64,000 nt of DNA from Frigoriflavimonas asaccharolytica. GTDB lineage: Bacteria; Bacteroidota; Bacteroidia; Flavobacteriales; Weeksellaceae. This document shows, piece after piece, positions 8,843 to 17,458 of this stretch. Both the position numbers and the translations under genes were made by a program. Location of the stretch: NCBI RefSeq assembly GCF_013294015.1, contig NZ_JABSNO010000001.1, forward strand, positions 62,001 through 126,000, written 5' to 3'. Within the stretch, counting starts at the first letter, position 1, and each line of letters begins with the position of its first letter. The notes beneath the pieces are model-generated. The model worked only from the letters and a program-made list of their open reading frames with translations. It did not search any database and was not told the origin of the DNA.

Positions 8843-10085
8843 TATTATTCTTTTTTGGTGGATATTTCTTTTTAAATTTTTTCTTTGGTGGATTAGTTTG
8901 CGGCGCGTCTTTATTCACGTTTTGTGCTACTTTCACATTTTGAGCTTGTGGCCTTGGTCCAGAATTTTTATTTCTATTATTTCTGTTTTTGTTTGGTTTT
9001 TTATTTTCAAAACGATCCAGAGTATTTTCACCAATTATGTCTACAGCTTTCACTACAACTTCATTCGTCATATAATCTTCCAAAGCAGTTGCTTTTTCGC
9101 CTTTTTTATTAAGCGCTACCATCTTGTTTACTTCTGCTACATCCAAATCAAACCAAGTATGCGTATTTTCTGCATATGCGAACCACATTTTTTTTCGAAA
9201 AACGTCGATTTTTATACAAAAAGCTTTTCCTTTTTCTGTTTGAAGGTTTGTATTTGGAGGCGGAAAATCACTCAAGGCATCCATATAACTATCTAATTCA
9301 TAATTAAGACAGCATTTCAATTTTCCACATTGTCCTGCAAGTTTTTGCGGATTGATAGATAATTGTTGATATCGAGCAGCGTTTGTATTCACAGATCGAA
9401 AATCCGTAAGCCAAGTAGAACAGCACAACTCTCTTCCACAAGATCCTATGCCACCCAATTTTGCGGCTTCTTGGCGGAATCCGATTTGCTTCATATCTAT
9501 TCTTGTGCGAAAAGTACCCGCAAATTCTTTGATCAATTGTCGAAAATCTACCCTAGTTTCTGCTGTATAATAAAAAGTAACCTTTGCACCATCGCCTTGA
9601 AATTCTACATCAGATATTTTCATCTGTAGTCGCAGGTTAGACGCAATTCTACGAGCTTCTTTTTTTATTGGCTCCTCTTTTTCTCGCGTTGTTTGCCACG
9701 TTTCTACATCTTTTTGGTTGGCAAGTCGGTATATTTTTAAAATATCATCTTGGTGGATATTTTTCTTTTTTATTTGAATTTTTACTAATTCTCCTGTTAG
9801 GCTTACTACACCTACATCATGTCCCGGACTAGATTCTACTGTTACTATGCTTCCTATATGAAGCGGCAAATTATTTTCATTTCTAAAAAAACATTTCCTA
9901 TCGTTTTTAAATCTAACTTCTACCAAATCACATTTGGCAGATGTAGGATTGCTAACGTTAGACAACCAATCAAAAACACTTAATTTATAGCTATTTCCGC
10001 AAGTATCCACGCTATCGCAGCCACTTGCAGATTTGGTTCCACAGTTATGAGCAGAATCTCCGGATGTTTTGCATCCACAACTCAT
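8835..10085 (-). CDS. ricT: PSP1-domain protein, RicT/YaaT family
   Basis: Starting at the ATG at 10085, the protein is 416 residues. The N-terminus is cysteine-rich (MSCGCKTSG, then further Cys up to about residue 28) and the PSP1 core carries GSCGRELCCSTW and GQCGKLKCCLNYE. In Bacillus, RicT joins RicA and RicF in an iron-sulfur complex that affects RNase Y processing; whether that role holds in Bacteroidota is not established. The last ~60 residues are a Lys/Asn/Pro-rich basic tail. The frame extends 8 codons upstream, but family members start MSCGC. It heads the operon with gldH and pbp1A. Confidence 0.88.
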   Translation of the reverse strand: MSCGCKTSGDSAHNCGTKSASGCDSVDTCGNSYKLSVFDWLSNVSNPTSAKCDLVEVRFKNDRKCFFRNENNLPLHIGSIVTVESSPGHDVGVVSLTGELVKIQIKKKNIHQDDILKIYRLANQKDVETWQTTREKEEPIKKEARRIASNLRLQMKISDVEFQGDGAKVTFYYTAETRVDFRQLIKEFAGTFRTRIDMKQIGFRQEAAKLGGIGSCGRELCCSTWLTDFRSVNTNAARYQQLSINPQKLAGQCGKLKCCLNYELDSYMDALSDFPPPNTNLQTEKGKAFCIKIDVFRKKMWFAYAENTHTWFDLDVAEVNKMVALNKKGEKATALEDYMTNEVVVKAVDIIGENTLDRFENKKPNKNRNNRNKNSGPRPQAQNVKVAQNVNKDAPQTNPPKKKFKKKYPPKKNNNE

Positions 10086-10106
10086 ATTTTTTATTTTATA
10101 TATGTG

Positions 10107-10114
10107 CAAATTTA
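10107..10114 (-). promoter_or_regulatory. candidate -7 box for the ricT-gldH-pbp1A operon
   Basis: TAAATTTG on the minus strand, 22 nt before the chosen ricT ATG. I see no good TTG at the expected -33 distance, so the call rests on this box and its position alone. Confidence 0.4.
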
Positions 10115-10357
10115 ATATAATTTTTTTATCTTAATTTTTTATTTTTAGTTTATCTTTTTTTATAATTATTAAATGAATTTTCAAGACTGAACAAAATAGT
10201 CAAATTTAAAAATTTAATAAGCTGACTATTAAACAAATACGAATTTTTTAATATTCGTAGCATAGTTTATTTTAAGATAAAATTAAATGTTTTAAGGAAA
10301 ATTAACATTGTTACACAAATTAATTTTATATTTGGTGTAATATTATCCTATAATTTT
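10115..10357. other. AT-rich intergenic region with two inverted repeats
   Basis: No gene is seen here, between the divergent ricT operon and the FadL-family gene. Two perfect 7-bp inverted repeats are visible: AATAGTC (10195-10201) with GACTATT (10224-10230), and TACGAAT (10238-10244) with ATTCGTA (10253-10259). Either could be an operator or leader structure; nothing identifies the factor. Confidence 0.35.
10308..10334 (+). promoter_or_regulatory. promoter of the FadL-family/GDSL operon
   Basis: TTG (10308-10310), a 16-nt spacer, then TATATTTG (10327-10334), 23 nt before the ATG at 10358. This is slightly tight against the Bacteroidota consensus spacing but otherwise a good match. Confidence 0.55.
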
Positions 10358-11623
10358 ATGAAAAAAATATTATTATCAGCAGCCTTATTATCTGGCGCAA
10401 TGATGTTTGCAGGTGGTTTCCGTGTATCCTTACAAGGTGTGAAACAACTGGCACAAGCACATACAAGTGCACATGCAGAAGATGCGAGTGTTGCTTTCTT
10501 CAATCCTGCGGGAATGTCTTTCATCCCTGCAAAATTTAGTATTGTAGCTGGAGGATTTGGAGCAAAATCTATCGTGAAATATCAAAATTTAAGCACTTTA
10601 GAATCTTCAAAAACCGATAATCCAATTGGAACTCCTATCTACGCTGCAGTTGCATACAAAGTAGTAGATCAAGTTTCTGTAGGTTTTAGTTTTTCTACTC
10701 CATTTGGTAGCACAATAGAATGGCCAAGTGATTGGGCAGGAAGAGAAATAGTGCAGAGATTAGAATTAAAATCATTTTATTTTCAACCAATGGTTTCTGT
10801 TAAATTAGCACCGTGGATCTCTTTCGGAGGTAGCTACATCTATGCAAAAGGAACTGTAAATTGGGATAAAGCAGCTACCAAATTGAATGGAGAACCATTA
10901 GATGCATCATCTACGAAAGGAACTTTAAATTTATTTGATGATCAAGCTACGGGAAGTGGTTTTGGTTTTGGTTTCTATTTTCAACCAGACAGCAAATGGG
11001 ATGTGAGTGTAGCATACAGATCTCCAGTAGATGTGAAAGCTAAAAATGGTGTAGTTTCTTTTGATATCAACCAAAGTTTATATTCTACTTTAGGTTTGGA
11101 TGCAAACGGTAAAGATACCTTTACAGCTACTTTGCCACTTGTAGATGAATTTACTTTAGGTGCAACTTATAAGATTACACCAAGATGGCAAGTTTCTGCA
11201 GATTTCAATTATACTGGTTGGGAAAGATATAATAAATTAACTCTAGATTTTGCAAACGCACCTATAGGAAACCAAGCAGATAACACGGTTTTAGTAAGTC
11301 AGAAAAATTTTGAAAATACAATGACTTTCAGATTTGGTACTCAATACAGATTATCAGATATGATTGTAGGTAGAGCTGGATATTATTATGATGAATCTCC
11401 TTACAATGGAGCCAATTTCCAAGCAGAAACACCTTCATTTAATACGAATGTATTTACAGCAGGTTTAGGTTTTAATTTTGCTAAAGGTTTTGGTCTAGAT
11501 GTAGCTGGTGGTTTAGCTTTGCCAAAAGCTAGAGAGTTTAATAACACTTTCAATGGTTTCAGTGGACAAGCAAAAGCAAAAGCATACTACTTTGGGCTTG
11601 GACTTTCTTATAATGTAAAATAA
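10358..11623 (+). CDS. OmpP1/FadL/TodX family outer membrane transporter
   Basis: The 421-residue protein has a signal peptide (MKKILLSAALLSGAMMFAGG) and the FadL family N-terminal hatch region, with SLQGVKQLAQAHTSAHAEDASVAF split from the NPAGMSF motif that marks the family. The remainder alternates short amphipathic strands and ends in an aromatic-rich strand (YYFGLGLSYNV), as expected for a 14-stranded barrel. Family members move long-chain fatty acids or other hydrophobic compounds across the outer membrane; the substrate here is unknown. The GDSL lipoprotein gene starts 12 nt after its stop, which suggests lipid or ester uptake coupled to hydrolysis. Confidence 0.92.
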   Translation: MKKILLSAALLSGAMMFAGGFRVSLQGVKQLAQAHTSAHAEDASVAFFNPAGMSFIPAKFSIVAGGFGAKSIVKYQNLSTLESSKTDNPIGTPIYAAVAYKVVDQVSVGFSFSTPFGSTIEWPSDWAGREIVQRLELKSFYFQPMVSVKLAPWISFGGSYIYAKGTVNWDKAATKLNGEPLDASSTKGTLNLFDDQATGSGFGFGFYFQPDSKWDVSVAYRSPVDVKAKNGVVSFDINQSLYSTLGLDANGKDTFTATLPLVDEFTLGATYKITPRWQVSADFNYTGWERYNKLTLDFANAPIGNQADNTVLVSQKNFENTMTFRFGTQYRLSDMIVGRAGYYYDESPYNGANFQAETPSFNTNVFTAGLGFNFAKGFGLDVAGGLALPKAREFNNTFNGFSGQAKAKAYYFGLGLSYNVK

Positions 11624-11635
11624 TTAGAATTTAAT

Positions 11636-13051
11636 ATGAAAAATATATTTTTAACAAGTTTCGCAGCTGCATGTTTGCTCGCAACTTTTAGCTGTAAAAC
11701 AGAATTTGAAACAGATCTAGCAGACATTCAGGTTACTAAAGGAAATGCAGATTTCTCAAAATTTGTTTCTGTAGGAAATTCCCTTACCTCTGGATATAGA
11801 GATGGTACGTTATACTCAGATGGACAAAAGGAATCTTTCCCTTCTATGATGGCTGCACAATTTGCACTAGCAGGAGGCGGTACTTTCACGCAACCAATGA
11901 TGCCAAATAACACAGGTGGATTTACGAATATTCCTGGTTTTAGCGGTAAGTTAGAATTAAAAGTTATCGGTGGTGCACTTTCGCCAGTTGCAAGTGCTCC
12001 TGCAGCAGCTTTAGATATAATTGGTGGAGCAGGAAAATCATTCAATAACATGGGTGTTCCTGGTGCAAAATCTTTTCATTTGCTGGCTCCAGGATATGGA
12101 AATCCTGCAAATTTAGCACTTGGAACGGCAAACCCATATTTTGTTAGATTTGCATCTTCTCCAAATGCGAGTGTGGTAACTGATGTTGTTGCTCAAAACC
12201 CAACATTCTTCTCTCTTTGGATTGGGAATAATGATGTATTGGGATACGCTACAACTGGAGGAGATGGCACAGATGCACTTACACCTACTGCTACTTTTAG
12301 TTCTGTTTATAACACGATTGTAAACGGGTTAACTGCAAACGGTGCGAAAGGTGTACTTGCAAACATACCAAATGTTACCTCAATACCTTTTTTCACTCGA
12401 GTTCCAGCAATGCCTTTCAGTACATTAACTGCTGCACAAATTACACAATTAAATGCTGCATATGCACCGTATAACGGCGGATTGGCGCAAGCTAAAGCTG
12501 CAAATTTAATTACAGATGCAGAATACCAATCTAGGCTGATAAAATTTACAGCTGGTATTGCAAATGGTGCAGTTATTAATGATAAAGATCTTACAAATTT
12601 AGGAGCATTAATGTTACCTTCTTATAGACAAACGACTTCTAAAGATTTAATCTTGCTTACTACTTCACCTCTTCTAACAGCTGGTGGTGGAACTTCTACA
12701 GCTTTGGCAGATAATAGAGTACTTACAGAAAAAGAAATTGTGAAAGTATTAGCATCTACTACAGCCTTTAATAATATAATTGCAACTACAGCAGCAGCAA
12801 AAGGTCTTGCTTATGTAGATGCAAATTCAAAATTAAAAGAAATGGCAACTAATTCTGGAATTAATTATAATGGAACAAGTTTTACTGCAACATTCGTTAC
12901 AGGTGGAGCATTTTCTTTAGATGGTGTACATCTTACAGGAAGAGGATATGCATTAATTGCTAATGAATTTCTAAAATCCATTAATAAACAATACGGAAGC
13001 ACAATTCCGATGGTTAACGTAAACATATATTCTGGCGTTAAATTCCCTTAA
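11636..13051 (+). CDS. SGNH/GDSL-family hydrolase lipoprotein
   Basis: The 471-residue lipoprotein (lipobox ending TFSC, C20) has the SGNH blocks: the nucleophile serine in VGNSLTSGYRDG, the oxyanion Asn in SLWIGNNDVLG, and the C-terminal D-x-x-H in DGVHLTGRGY. It should be an esterase or lipase attached to the outer membrane. The middle is rich in Ala, Thr and Gly, probably an inserted domain. It sits 12 nt downstream of the FadL-family gene and a strong terminator follows, so the two form a bicistronic unit. The substrate cannot be read from the sequence. Confidence 0.88.
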   Translation: MKNIFLTSFAAACLLATFSCKTEFETDLADIQVTKGNADFSKFVSVGNSLTSGYRDGTLYSDGQKESFPSMMAAQFALAGGGTFTQPMMPNNTGGFTNIPGFSGKLELKVIGGALSPVASAPAAALDIIGGAGKSFNNMGVPGAKSFHLLAPGYGNPANLALGTANPYFVRFASSPNASVVTDVVAQNPTFFSLWIGNNDVLGYATTGGDGTDALTPTATFSSVYNTIVNGLTANGAKGVLANIPNVTSIPFFTRVPAMPFSTLTAAQITQLNAAYAPYNGGLAQAKAANLITDAEYQSRLIKFTAGIANGAVINDKDLTNLGALMLPSYRQTTSKDLILLTTSPLLTAGGGTSTALADNRVLTEKEIVKVLASTTAFNNIIATTAAAKGLAYVDANSKLKEMATNSGINYNGTSFTATFVTGGAFSLDGVHLTGRGYALIANEFLKSINKQYGSTIPMVNVNIYSGVKFP

Positions 13052-13080
13052 AATTATTGTTAATTTGCATTAAAATAAAT

Positions 13081-13110
13081 AAACCCGCTCAATTTCTGTT
13101 GAGTGGGTTT
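13081..13110 (+). terminator. terminator of the FadL-family/GDSL operon
   Basis: AAACCCGCTCAA (13081-13092) pairs with TTGAGTGGGTTT (13099-13110), one G-T pair, followed by T-rich sequence. The descending arm contains the TTG of the next promoter (see prs). Confidence 0.85.
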
Positions 13111-13127
13111 TATTTTTAATAAATTTG
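13099..13127 (+). promoter_or_regulatory. prs promoter overlapping the upstream terminator
   Basis: TTG (13099-13101), an 18-nt spacer, then TAAATTTG (13120-13127), 18 nt before the prs ATG. The -33 element is part of the upstream terminator stem. Confidence 0.6.
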
Positions 13128-13145
13128 CAACTTCAAAAAAAAATT

Positions 13146-14084
13146 ATGTCCGAACAAGCAAGTTATCTATTTTCAACTAGAACCAGCCACCATCTTGCTG
13201 CAAAAATTGCAGAACATTATGGACAGGAAATGGGCAAAATTATTTTTCAAGAATTTAGCGATGGCGAATTTGAGCCAGTTTTAGACCAATCCGTTCGCGG
13301 AGGAAGAGTCTTTTTAATTGGTTCTACCTTTCCACCAGCAGACAATTTGCTAGAAATGCTACTAATGATAGATGCGGCAAAAAGAGCCTCTGCAAAAAGC
13401 ATTACAGCGGTTTTACCTTATTATGGATTGGCAAGACAAGATAGAAAAGACCAACCAAGAGCGCCAATTGGAGCAAAATTGGTTGCAAATCTATTAACTG
13501 CAGCAGGCGCAACCAGAATAATGACCATGGATCTTCATGCAGACCAAATACAAGGATTTTTTGAAATTCCTGTAGATCATTTGTACGCTTCTACAATCTT
13601 TATAGATTACATAAGAAGCCTAAACTTAGAAAATCTTACTATTGCTTCACCAGATATGGGAGGTGCAAAAAGAGCAAAAAACTATGCAAGCCATCTTGGT
13701 GCAGAAGTAGTAATTGCCTACAAAGAAAGAAAGAAGGCCAATGTAATTGAAGAAATGTTTTTGATTGGTGATGTAGAAGGCAAAAACGTCGTCTTGATAG
13801 ATGATATGATTGATACAGCCGGAACGTTGTGCAAAGCAGCCCAAATTTTGAAAGAAAAAGGTGCACTTTCTGTAAGAGCAATGGCAACCCACGGTGTACT
13901 TTCTGGCAAAGCTTATGAAAACATAGAAAATTCTATGCTAGAGGAAGTTATCGTTACAGATACTATTCCAGTAAAAAGTGATTGCACATCTAAAATAAAA
14001 GTAATATCTTGCGCCCCATTATTCGCAGAGGTAATGAAGATGGTGCACGAGCATCAATCCATCAGTAGTAAATTTATTATCTAA
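13146..14084 (+). CDS. prs: ribose-phosphate pyrophosphokinase (PRPP synthetase)
   Basis: This 312-residue cytoplasmic enzyme makes PRPP from ribose 5-phosphate and ATP for nucleotide, histidine and NAD synthesis. The N-terminal domain shows FSDGE and the RQDRKDQPRAPI ATP loop. MTMDLHADQIQGFF is the metal-binding signature. DMGGAKRAKNYASH is the flexible catalytic loop, and VLIDDMIDTAGT (216-227) is the PRPP-binding loop. The ATG at 13146 gives the normal family length; an upstream in-frame TTG at 13125 lies inside the promoter box. rplY follows after 172 bp, as in many bacteria, but with a repeat element between them. Confidence 0.96.
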   Translation: MSEQASYLFSTRTSHHLAAKIAEHYGQEMGKIIFQEFSDGEFEPVLDQSVRGGRVFLIGSTFPPADNLLEMLLMIDAAKRASAKSITAVLPYYGLARQDRKDQPRAPIGAKLVANLLTAAGATRIMTMDLHADQIQGFFEIPVDHLYASTIFIDYIRSLNLENLTIASPDMGGAKRAKNYASHLGAEVVIAYKERKKANVIEEMFLIGDVEGKNVVLIDDMIDTAGTLCKAAQILKEKGALSVRAMATHGVLSGKAYENIENSMLEEVIVTDTIPVKSDCTSKIKVISCAPLFAEVMKMVHEHQSISSKFII

Positions 14085-14114
14085 CGGATAAAACCAATGC
14101 TACAAGCGAATATT

Positions 14115-14216
14115 GCGTGAGGGATAGAAATGGAAATCCTTTTTTTTTCTAAAAAAAAGATTGAAATATATAGCCCGACCGCAGCAAATTTTTTAAAATT
14201 TGGTGTGGGCACGCCC
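14115..14216. repeat. structured intergenic repeat element (REP/MITE-like)
   Basis: The element runs from GCGTGAGGGATA to GGGCACGCCC, so GCGTG and CACGC make short terminal inverted repeats. Inside are a palindrome with a T9/A8 core (14135-14162) and a hairpin in which GCCC (14173-14176) pairs with GGGC around a perfect CAAATTTT-tt-AAAATTTG palindrome (14185-14202). From memory, similar GCGTGAGGGAT...GCCCGACC...CACGCCC elements recur between genes in flavobacterial genomes. Only one copy is seen here, so mobility or function is inference. It lies between prs and rplY. Confidence 0.6.
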
Positions 14217-14256
14217 AAAAAAGTGAAATTTATAAATAATTTTTTAAATATATTAA

Positions 14257-14907
14257 ATGAAATCTATTACAATTACAGGTACAAAAAGAGAAAACGTGGG
14301 CAAAAAGTCAACAAAAGCTTTACGTGATGCTGAATTAGTTCCTTGTGTTGTTTACGGAGAACAAGAACCGATCAATTTTTCTACAGATGAGAAAACATTG
14401 GGATCTTTGGTTTATACTCCGGAAGCGCATACTGTTGAATTAATTGTAGACGGACAAACAATCCCAGCAGTTTTGCAAGACATCCAATTTCATCCTTTAA
14501 CGGATAAAATTTTGCACGTTGATTTTTACCAATTAAGAGACGACAAACCAGTGGTTATGGAAGTTCCAGTAAGACTTACAGGACGTTCTAGAGGTGTTGT
14601 GAATGGTGGTGTATTGCGTCAACCTTACAGAAAAGTAAGAGTGAAAGCATTGCCAAGCAATTTGCCAGATGAGGTAGTAATTGATATTACGCCAATGAAA
14701 ATTGGTATGAAATACTACGCTTCTGAAGTGAAAACTACTGATTACACATTGATGCATCCAGACAATACAGTAATTGTAGCCGTAAGAACTGCAAGAACTG
14801 CAATAAAAGGAGCAGATGATGATGACGAAGAAACTGAAGAAGGTGCAGAAGGAGAAACTTCTACAGAAGAAGGCGCAACTCCTGCAGAAGATACTGCAGC
14901 AGAATAA
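14257..14907 (+). CDS. rplY: 50S ribosomal protein L25/general stress protein Ctc
   Basis: The 216-residue protein has the L25 N-terminal beta-barrel that binds 5S rRNA (starting KSITITGTKRENVGKKSTKAL) and the longer TL5/CTC C-terminal domain, followed by a strongly acidic tail of about 30 residues rich in Asp, Glu, Thr and Ala. The CTC form is usual outside enterobacteria. The acidic tail is common in Bacteroidota. The ATG at 14257 is preferred over an upstream in-frame codon because it gives the standard L25 N-terminus. A strong terminator follows the stop. Confidence 0.95.
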   Translation: MKSITITGTKRENVGKKSTKALRDAELVPCVVYGEQEPINFSTDEKTLGSLVYTPEAHTVELIVDGQTIPAVLQDIQFHPLTDKILHVDFYQLRDDKPVVMEVPVRLTGRSRGVVNGGVLRQPYRKVRVKALPSNLPDEVVIDITPMKIGMKYYASEVKTTDYTLMHPDNTVIVAVRTARTAIKGADDDDEETEEGAEGETSTEEGATPAEDTAAE

Positions 14908-14926
14908 GGAAACTTTTTTTACATAT

Positions 14927-14958
14927 AAATCCCGCTTCAAAATTTTGGAGCGGGATTT
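14927..14958 (+). terminator. rplY terminator
   Basis: AAATCCCGCTTC (14927-14938) pairs with GGAGCGGGATTT (14947-14958), one G-T pair, followed by a T run. This is a textbook intrinsic terminator. Confidence 0.9.
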
Positions 14959-15104
14959 TTTTTGGTGAATAATTTTATTTTAATAGACATGATATTTTTT
15001 CACCATTTAATATTAGCATTGAAACCGTAGATGTGGATTAAAAATCTTATCACATTTCCGATTTTTATCATAACTCGACAAACCCATTTCCCCCAAATTT
15101 TCCG

Positions 15105-15112
15105 TAAATTTG
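15105..15112 (+). promoter_or_regulatory. candidate -7 box for sufS
   Basis: TAAATTTG lies 20 nt before the sufS ATG. No clear TTG stands at the expected -33 distance. Confidence 0.4.
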
Positions 15113-15132
15113 AACGAGTCTAAATAAGAATT

Positions 15133-16359
15133 ATGTTCAATATAGAAAAAATCCGCAGCCAGTTTCCTATTCTACACCAAAATATCAACGGAAAACCCTT
15201 GGTTTATTTGGATAATGCGGCTACTTCCCAAAAACCAATTTCTGTTCTCAATTCTATAAAAGAATACTACGAAACCATCAATTCCAACGTGCATCGTGGA
15301 ATCCATACTTTGAGCCAGCGCGCAACGGAAAAAATGGAAGATGCTCGGAAAAAAGTACAAAACTTCATCAATGCAAAGCACGATTATGAAGTTATTTTCA
15401 CCAAAGGAACCACGGAAGGTATCAATCTGATTGCCTACGCTTTGTCTAATTCTAATTTAATAAAGAAAGACGACGAAATCATTATTTCTTATCTAGAGCA
15501 CCATTCCAACATCGTTCCTTGGCAAATGCTTTGCGAGAGAACAGGTGCAATTCTGAAAGTAATTCCCATGGATGAAAACGGAATTTTGCAATTGGATTTT
15601 TTAGAAAAAAACTTAAACGAGAAGACCAAAATTGTTTCTTTTAATCAGGTTTCCAATGCTTTAGGAGTTATCAATCCTGTAGACGAAATGATTAAAATGA
15701 TTCGTGCAAATTCCGCCGCTTATATTGTGATTGATGGCGCACAATCTGTAACGCATTTTGCAATTGATGTACAAAAAATGGATTGCGATTTTTTCGTTTT
15801 CTCTGGTCATAAGTTGTACGCACCTACAGGTACGGGAATTCTCTACGGAAAAGAATCTGTTTTAAATGAACTTCAACCCTTTCACGGAGGTGGAGAAATG
15901 ATTGCTGTTTGTAGTTTTGAAAAAACAACGTACGCTGGTTTGCCTTTTAAATTTGAAGCCGGAACGCCCAACATTGGTGGAAATATTGCTTTGGGAGCTG
16001 CCATAGATTTCGTAAATGAAACTGGAATTCAAAATTTGCAAAAGCATGAAGATCAATTGTTGCATTATGCTCAAGCAGAACTTCTGAAAATAGAAAACTT
16101 AAAAATTTATGCAGAAAAAGCCCACAGAACTGCGGTAGCTTCTTTTAATTTAGAAGGAACAGGAATAGCTTCTGATACCGGAATGATTCTAGATAAAATG
16201 GGAATCGCCGTGAGAACGGGACATCATTGTACACAACCCATTATGGAATTTTTCAAAATTGCGGGTACAGTTCGCGCCAGTTTTGCAGTTTATAATACCA
16301 TGGAAGAAATTGATATTCTGGTAGATGGCGTGAAAAAAGCGCAAAGAATGCTTTCTTAA
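15133..16359 (+). CDS. sufS: SufS-type cysteine desulfurase
   Basis: The 408-residue PLP enzyme releases sulfur from cysteine for iron-sulfur cluster assembly. PLP would be held by K227 in SGHKLYAPTG, and the persulfide-forming cysteine is C366 in RTGHHCTQP, with the short RxGHHC loop of group II (SufS/CsdA) enzymes. Length and N-terminus (IRSQFPIL, then YLDNAATSQKP) match SufS. The other suf genes are not adjacent in this window; the gene stands between the rplY terminator and a repeat-rich gap, so it looks monocistronic. Confidence 0.93.
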   Translation: MFNIEKIRSQFPILHQNINGKPLVYLDNAATSQKPISVLNSIKEYYETINSNVHRGIHTLSQRATEKMEDARKKVQNFINAKHDYEVIFTKGTTEGINLIAYALSNSNLIKKDDEIIISYLEHHSNIVPWQMLCERTGAILKVIPMDENGILQLDFLEKNLNEKTKIVSFNQVSNALGVINPVDEMIKMIRANSAAYIVIDGAQSVTHFAIDVQKMDCDFFVFSGHKLYAPTGTGILYGKESVLNELQPFHGGGEMIAVCSFEKTTYAGLPFKFEAGTPNIGGNIALGAAIDFVNETGIQNLQKHEDQLLHYAQAELLKIENLKIYAEKAHRTAVASFNLEGTGIASDTGMILDKMGIAVRTGHHCTQPIMEFFKIAGTVRASFAVYNTMEEIDILVDGVKKAQRMLS

Positions 16360-16364
16360 AAAGA

Positions 16365-16536
16365 ACCAAGAGCCAAGATTTTAGAATCAAGATTTTCTTG
16401 GTGAAAATTTTACCATTAAGTAGTGTTAAGAAATTAAGATCATTAAGAATTTGTAAGCAAATTTTCTGCGTTTCAAAAAATCTTTAGATTTTTTTCTTTA
16501 TGAAACTTAACTCCTTCATCTACCTAAATGGTAAAA
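16365..16536. repeat. repeat-rich intergenic region with nested inverted repeats
   Basis: Between sufS and the DUF4349 gene. ACCAAGA (16365-16371) pairs with TCTTGGT (16396-16402). TTTTACCATT (16408-16417) pairs perfectly with AATGGTAAAA (16527-16536), enclosing smaller hairpins such as AAAAAATC-TTTA-GATTTTTT. A loosely repeated TTAAGAAATTAAGA-like sequence lies inside. No reading frame of note. It resembles degenerate intergenic repeats of Bacteroidota, and one hairpin may also end the convergent transcripts. Confidence 0.5.
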
Positions 16537-16549
16537 AGTTTTTTAAAAT

Positions 16550-17458
16550 CTATTCCTCTGATTTTGGACTAGTAACTTCCAATTTTCTTCTCTTTCTCCA
16601 GAAATAAAATCCTGCACCTAGAATTAAAAGAAATGGCCAAATAGCAAATAATCCTACAACGAAAGTTTGGATAAAATAGAAACCTTGCTGCAAAGCATTT
16701 TTTAACTCGTAGAAGAAATTCATTTGGTATTTTTGATCTACTCCTTTTGTATTTACTACCGCAATTTCGGCGGTTTTTATAGATGGCTCTTGGATGTAGA
16801 TAGTTACACTGCTGTATTTTAAATCATCTGCTAATGTAATATTGCTTACATCTTGAGATTGTTGCTCGCTTAAATTTTGATTGATAAGGTCCACTTTATC
16901 CTTATCATTTTTCATTTTATCAATTACTTCTTGTGATTGCGCCAATTTCGCATTGGTTAAATCTGCAATTTTTGCATTATTCGTTACGTCTTCTGCAGAA
17001 ATAATGCGGCTATTAAGAAACACTTTTTTATCATTGATGAATGTAAGAAACTGCCCAAGGTTTTCCGAAGGTACACGAACTTGCATGCTGTTTTCAGTCT
17101 GAAATTTCCGAACCAACATTGCGTTTTCATCAGATGTTGTGTAGGTTTTTTCGGAAAGAACTCTTGCATTTAGATTGCTAGAAGTTACAAAGCCTTTCAA
17201 TTCTTGCAATTTTTTTTCGATGAAAATGCTACTTTCATACACATCTTTCACTTCCATATTTACATCAGCAGTTTTCACAAATTTTCTACCTTCCACAGTT
17301 TGAGAAGCTGCAACGGAAACACTATCCGAAACCATTTTTGCTTCGGTTGCAACATTGGAAGTTTCCATATTCATGGTAGATCCTTCGTGTTTTGCACAAG
17401 AAATAACAGAGATTGCGACTAAAGAAATTGCAAGTAAGTTTGTTTTAAATTTTTTCAT
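16550..17458 (-). CDS. DUF4349 domain lipoprotein
   Basis: Starting at the ATG at 17458, the protein has 302 residues. It has a signal peptide with a lipobox (SVISC, C21), a DUF4349 domain (KTADVNMEVKDVYESS through a coiled region with VTNNAKIADLTNAKLAQSQ), and near the C-terminus one membrane helix (FAIWPFLLILGAGFYFW) followed by a positive RKRRK stretch. DUF4349 proteins are envelope proteins of unknown function. A lipid anchor plus a C-terminal helix would tether it at both ends. The frame runs 10 codons further upstream, but MKKFKTNLLA is the normal signal-peptide start. Confidence 0.85.
   Translation of the reverse strand: MKKFKTNLLAISLVAISVISCAKHEGSTMNMETSNVATEAKMVSDSVSVAASQTVEGRKFVKTADVNMEVKDVYESSIFIEKKLQELKGFVTSSNLNARVLSEKTYTTSDENAMLVRKFQTENSMQVRVPSENLGQFLTFINDKKVFLNSRIISAEDVTNNAKIADLTNAKLAQSQEVIDKMKNDKDKVDLINQNLSEQQSQDVSNITLADDLKYSSVTIYIQEPSIKTAEIAVVNTKGVDQKYQMNFFYELKNALQQGFYFIQTFVVGLFAIWPFLLILGAGFYFWRKRRKLEVTSPKSEE

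Noticed and set aside
8790-9296. 168-codon aromatic-rich frame antisense to gldH/ricT
   Set aside because: Phe/Ile/Cys-rich translation typical of the reverse of AT-rich genes.
14130-14327. 65-codon frame through the repeat element into rplY
   Set aside because: It consists of the palindromic repeat and an out-of-frame part of rplY.
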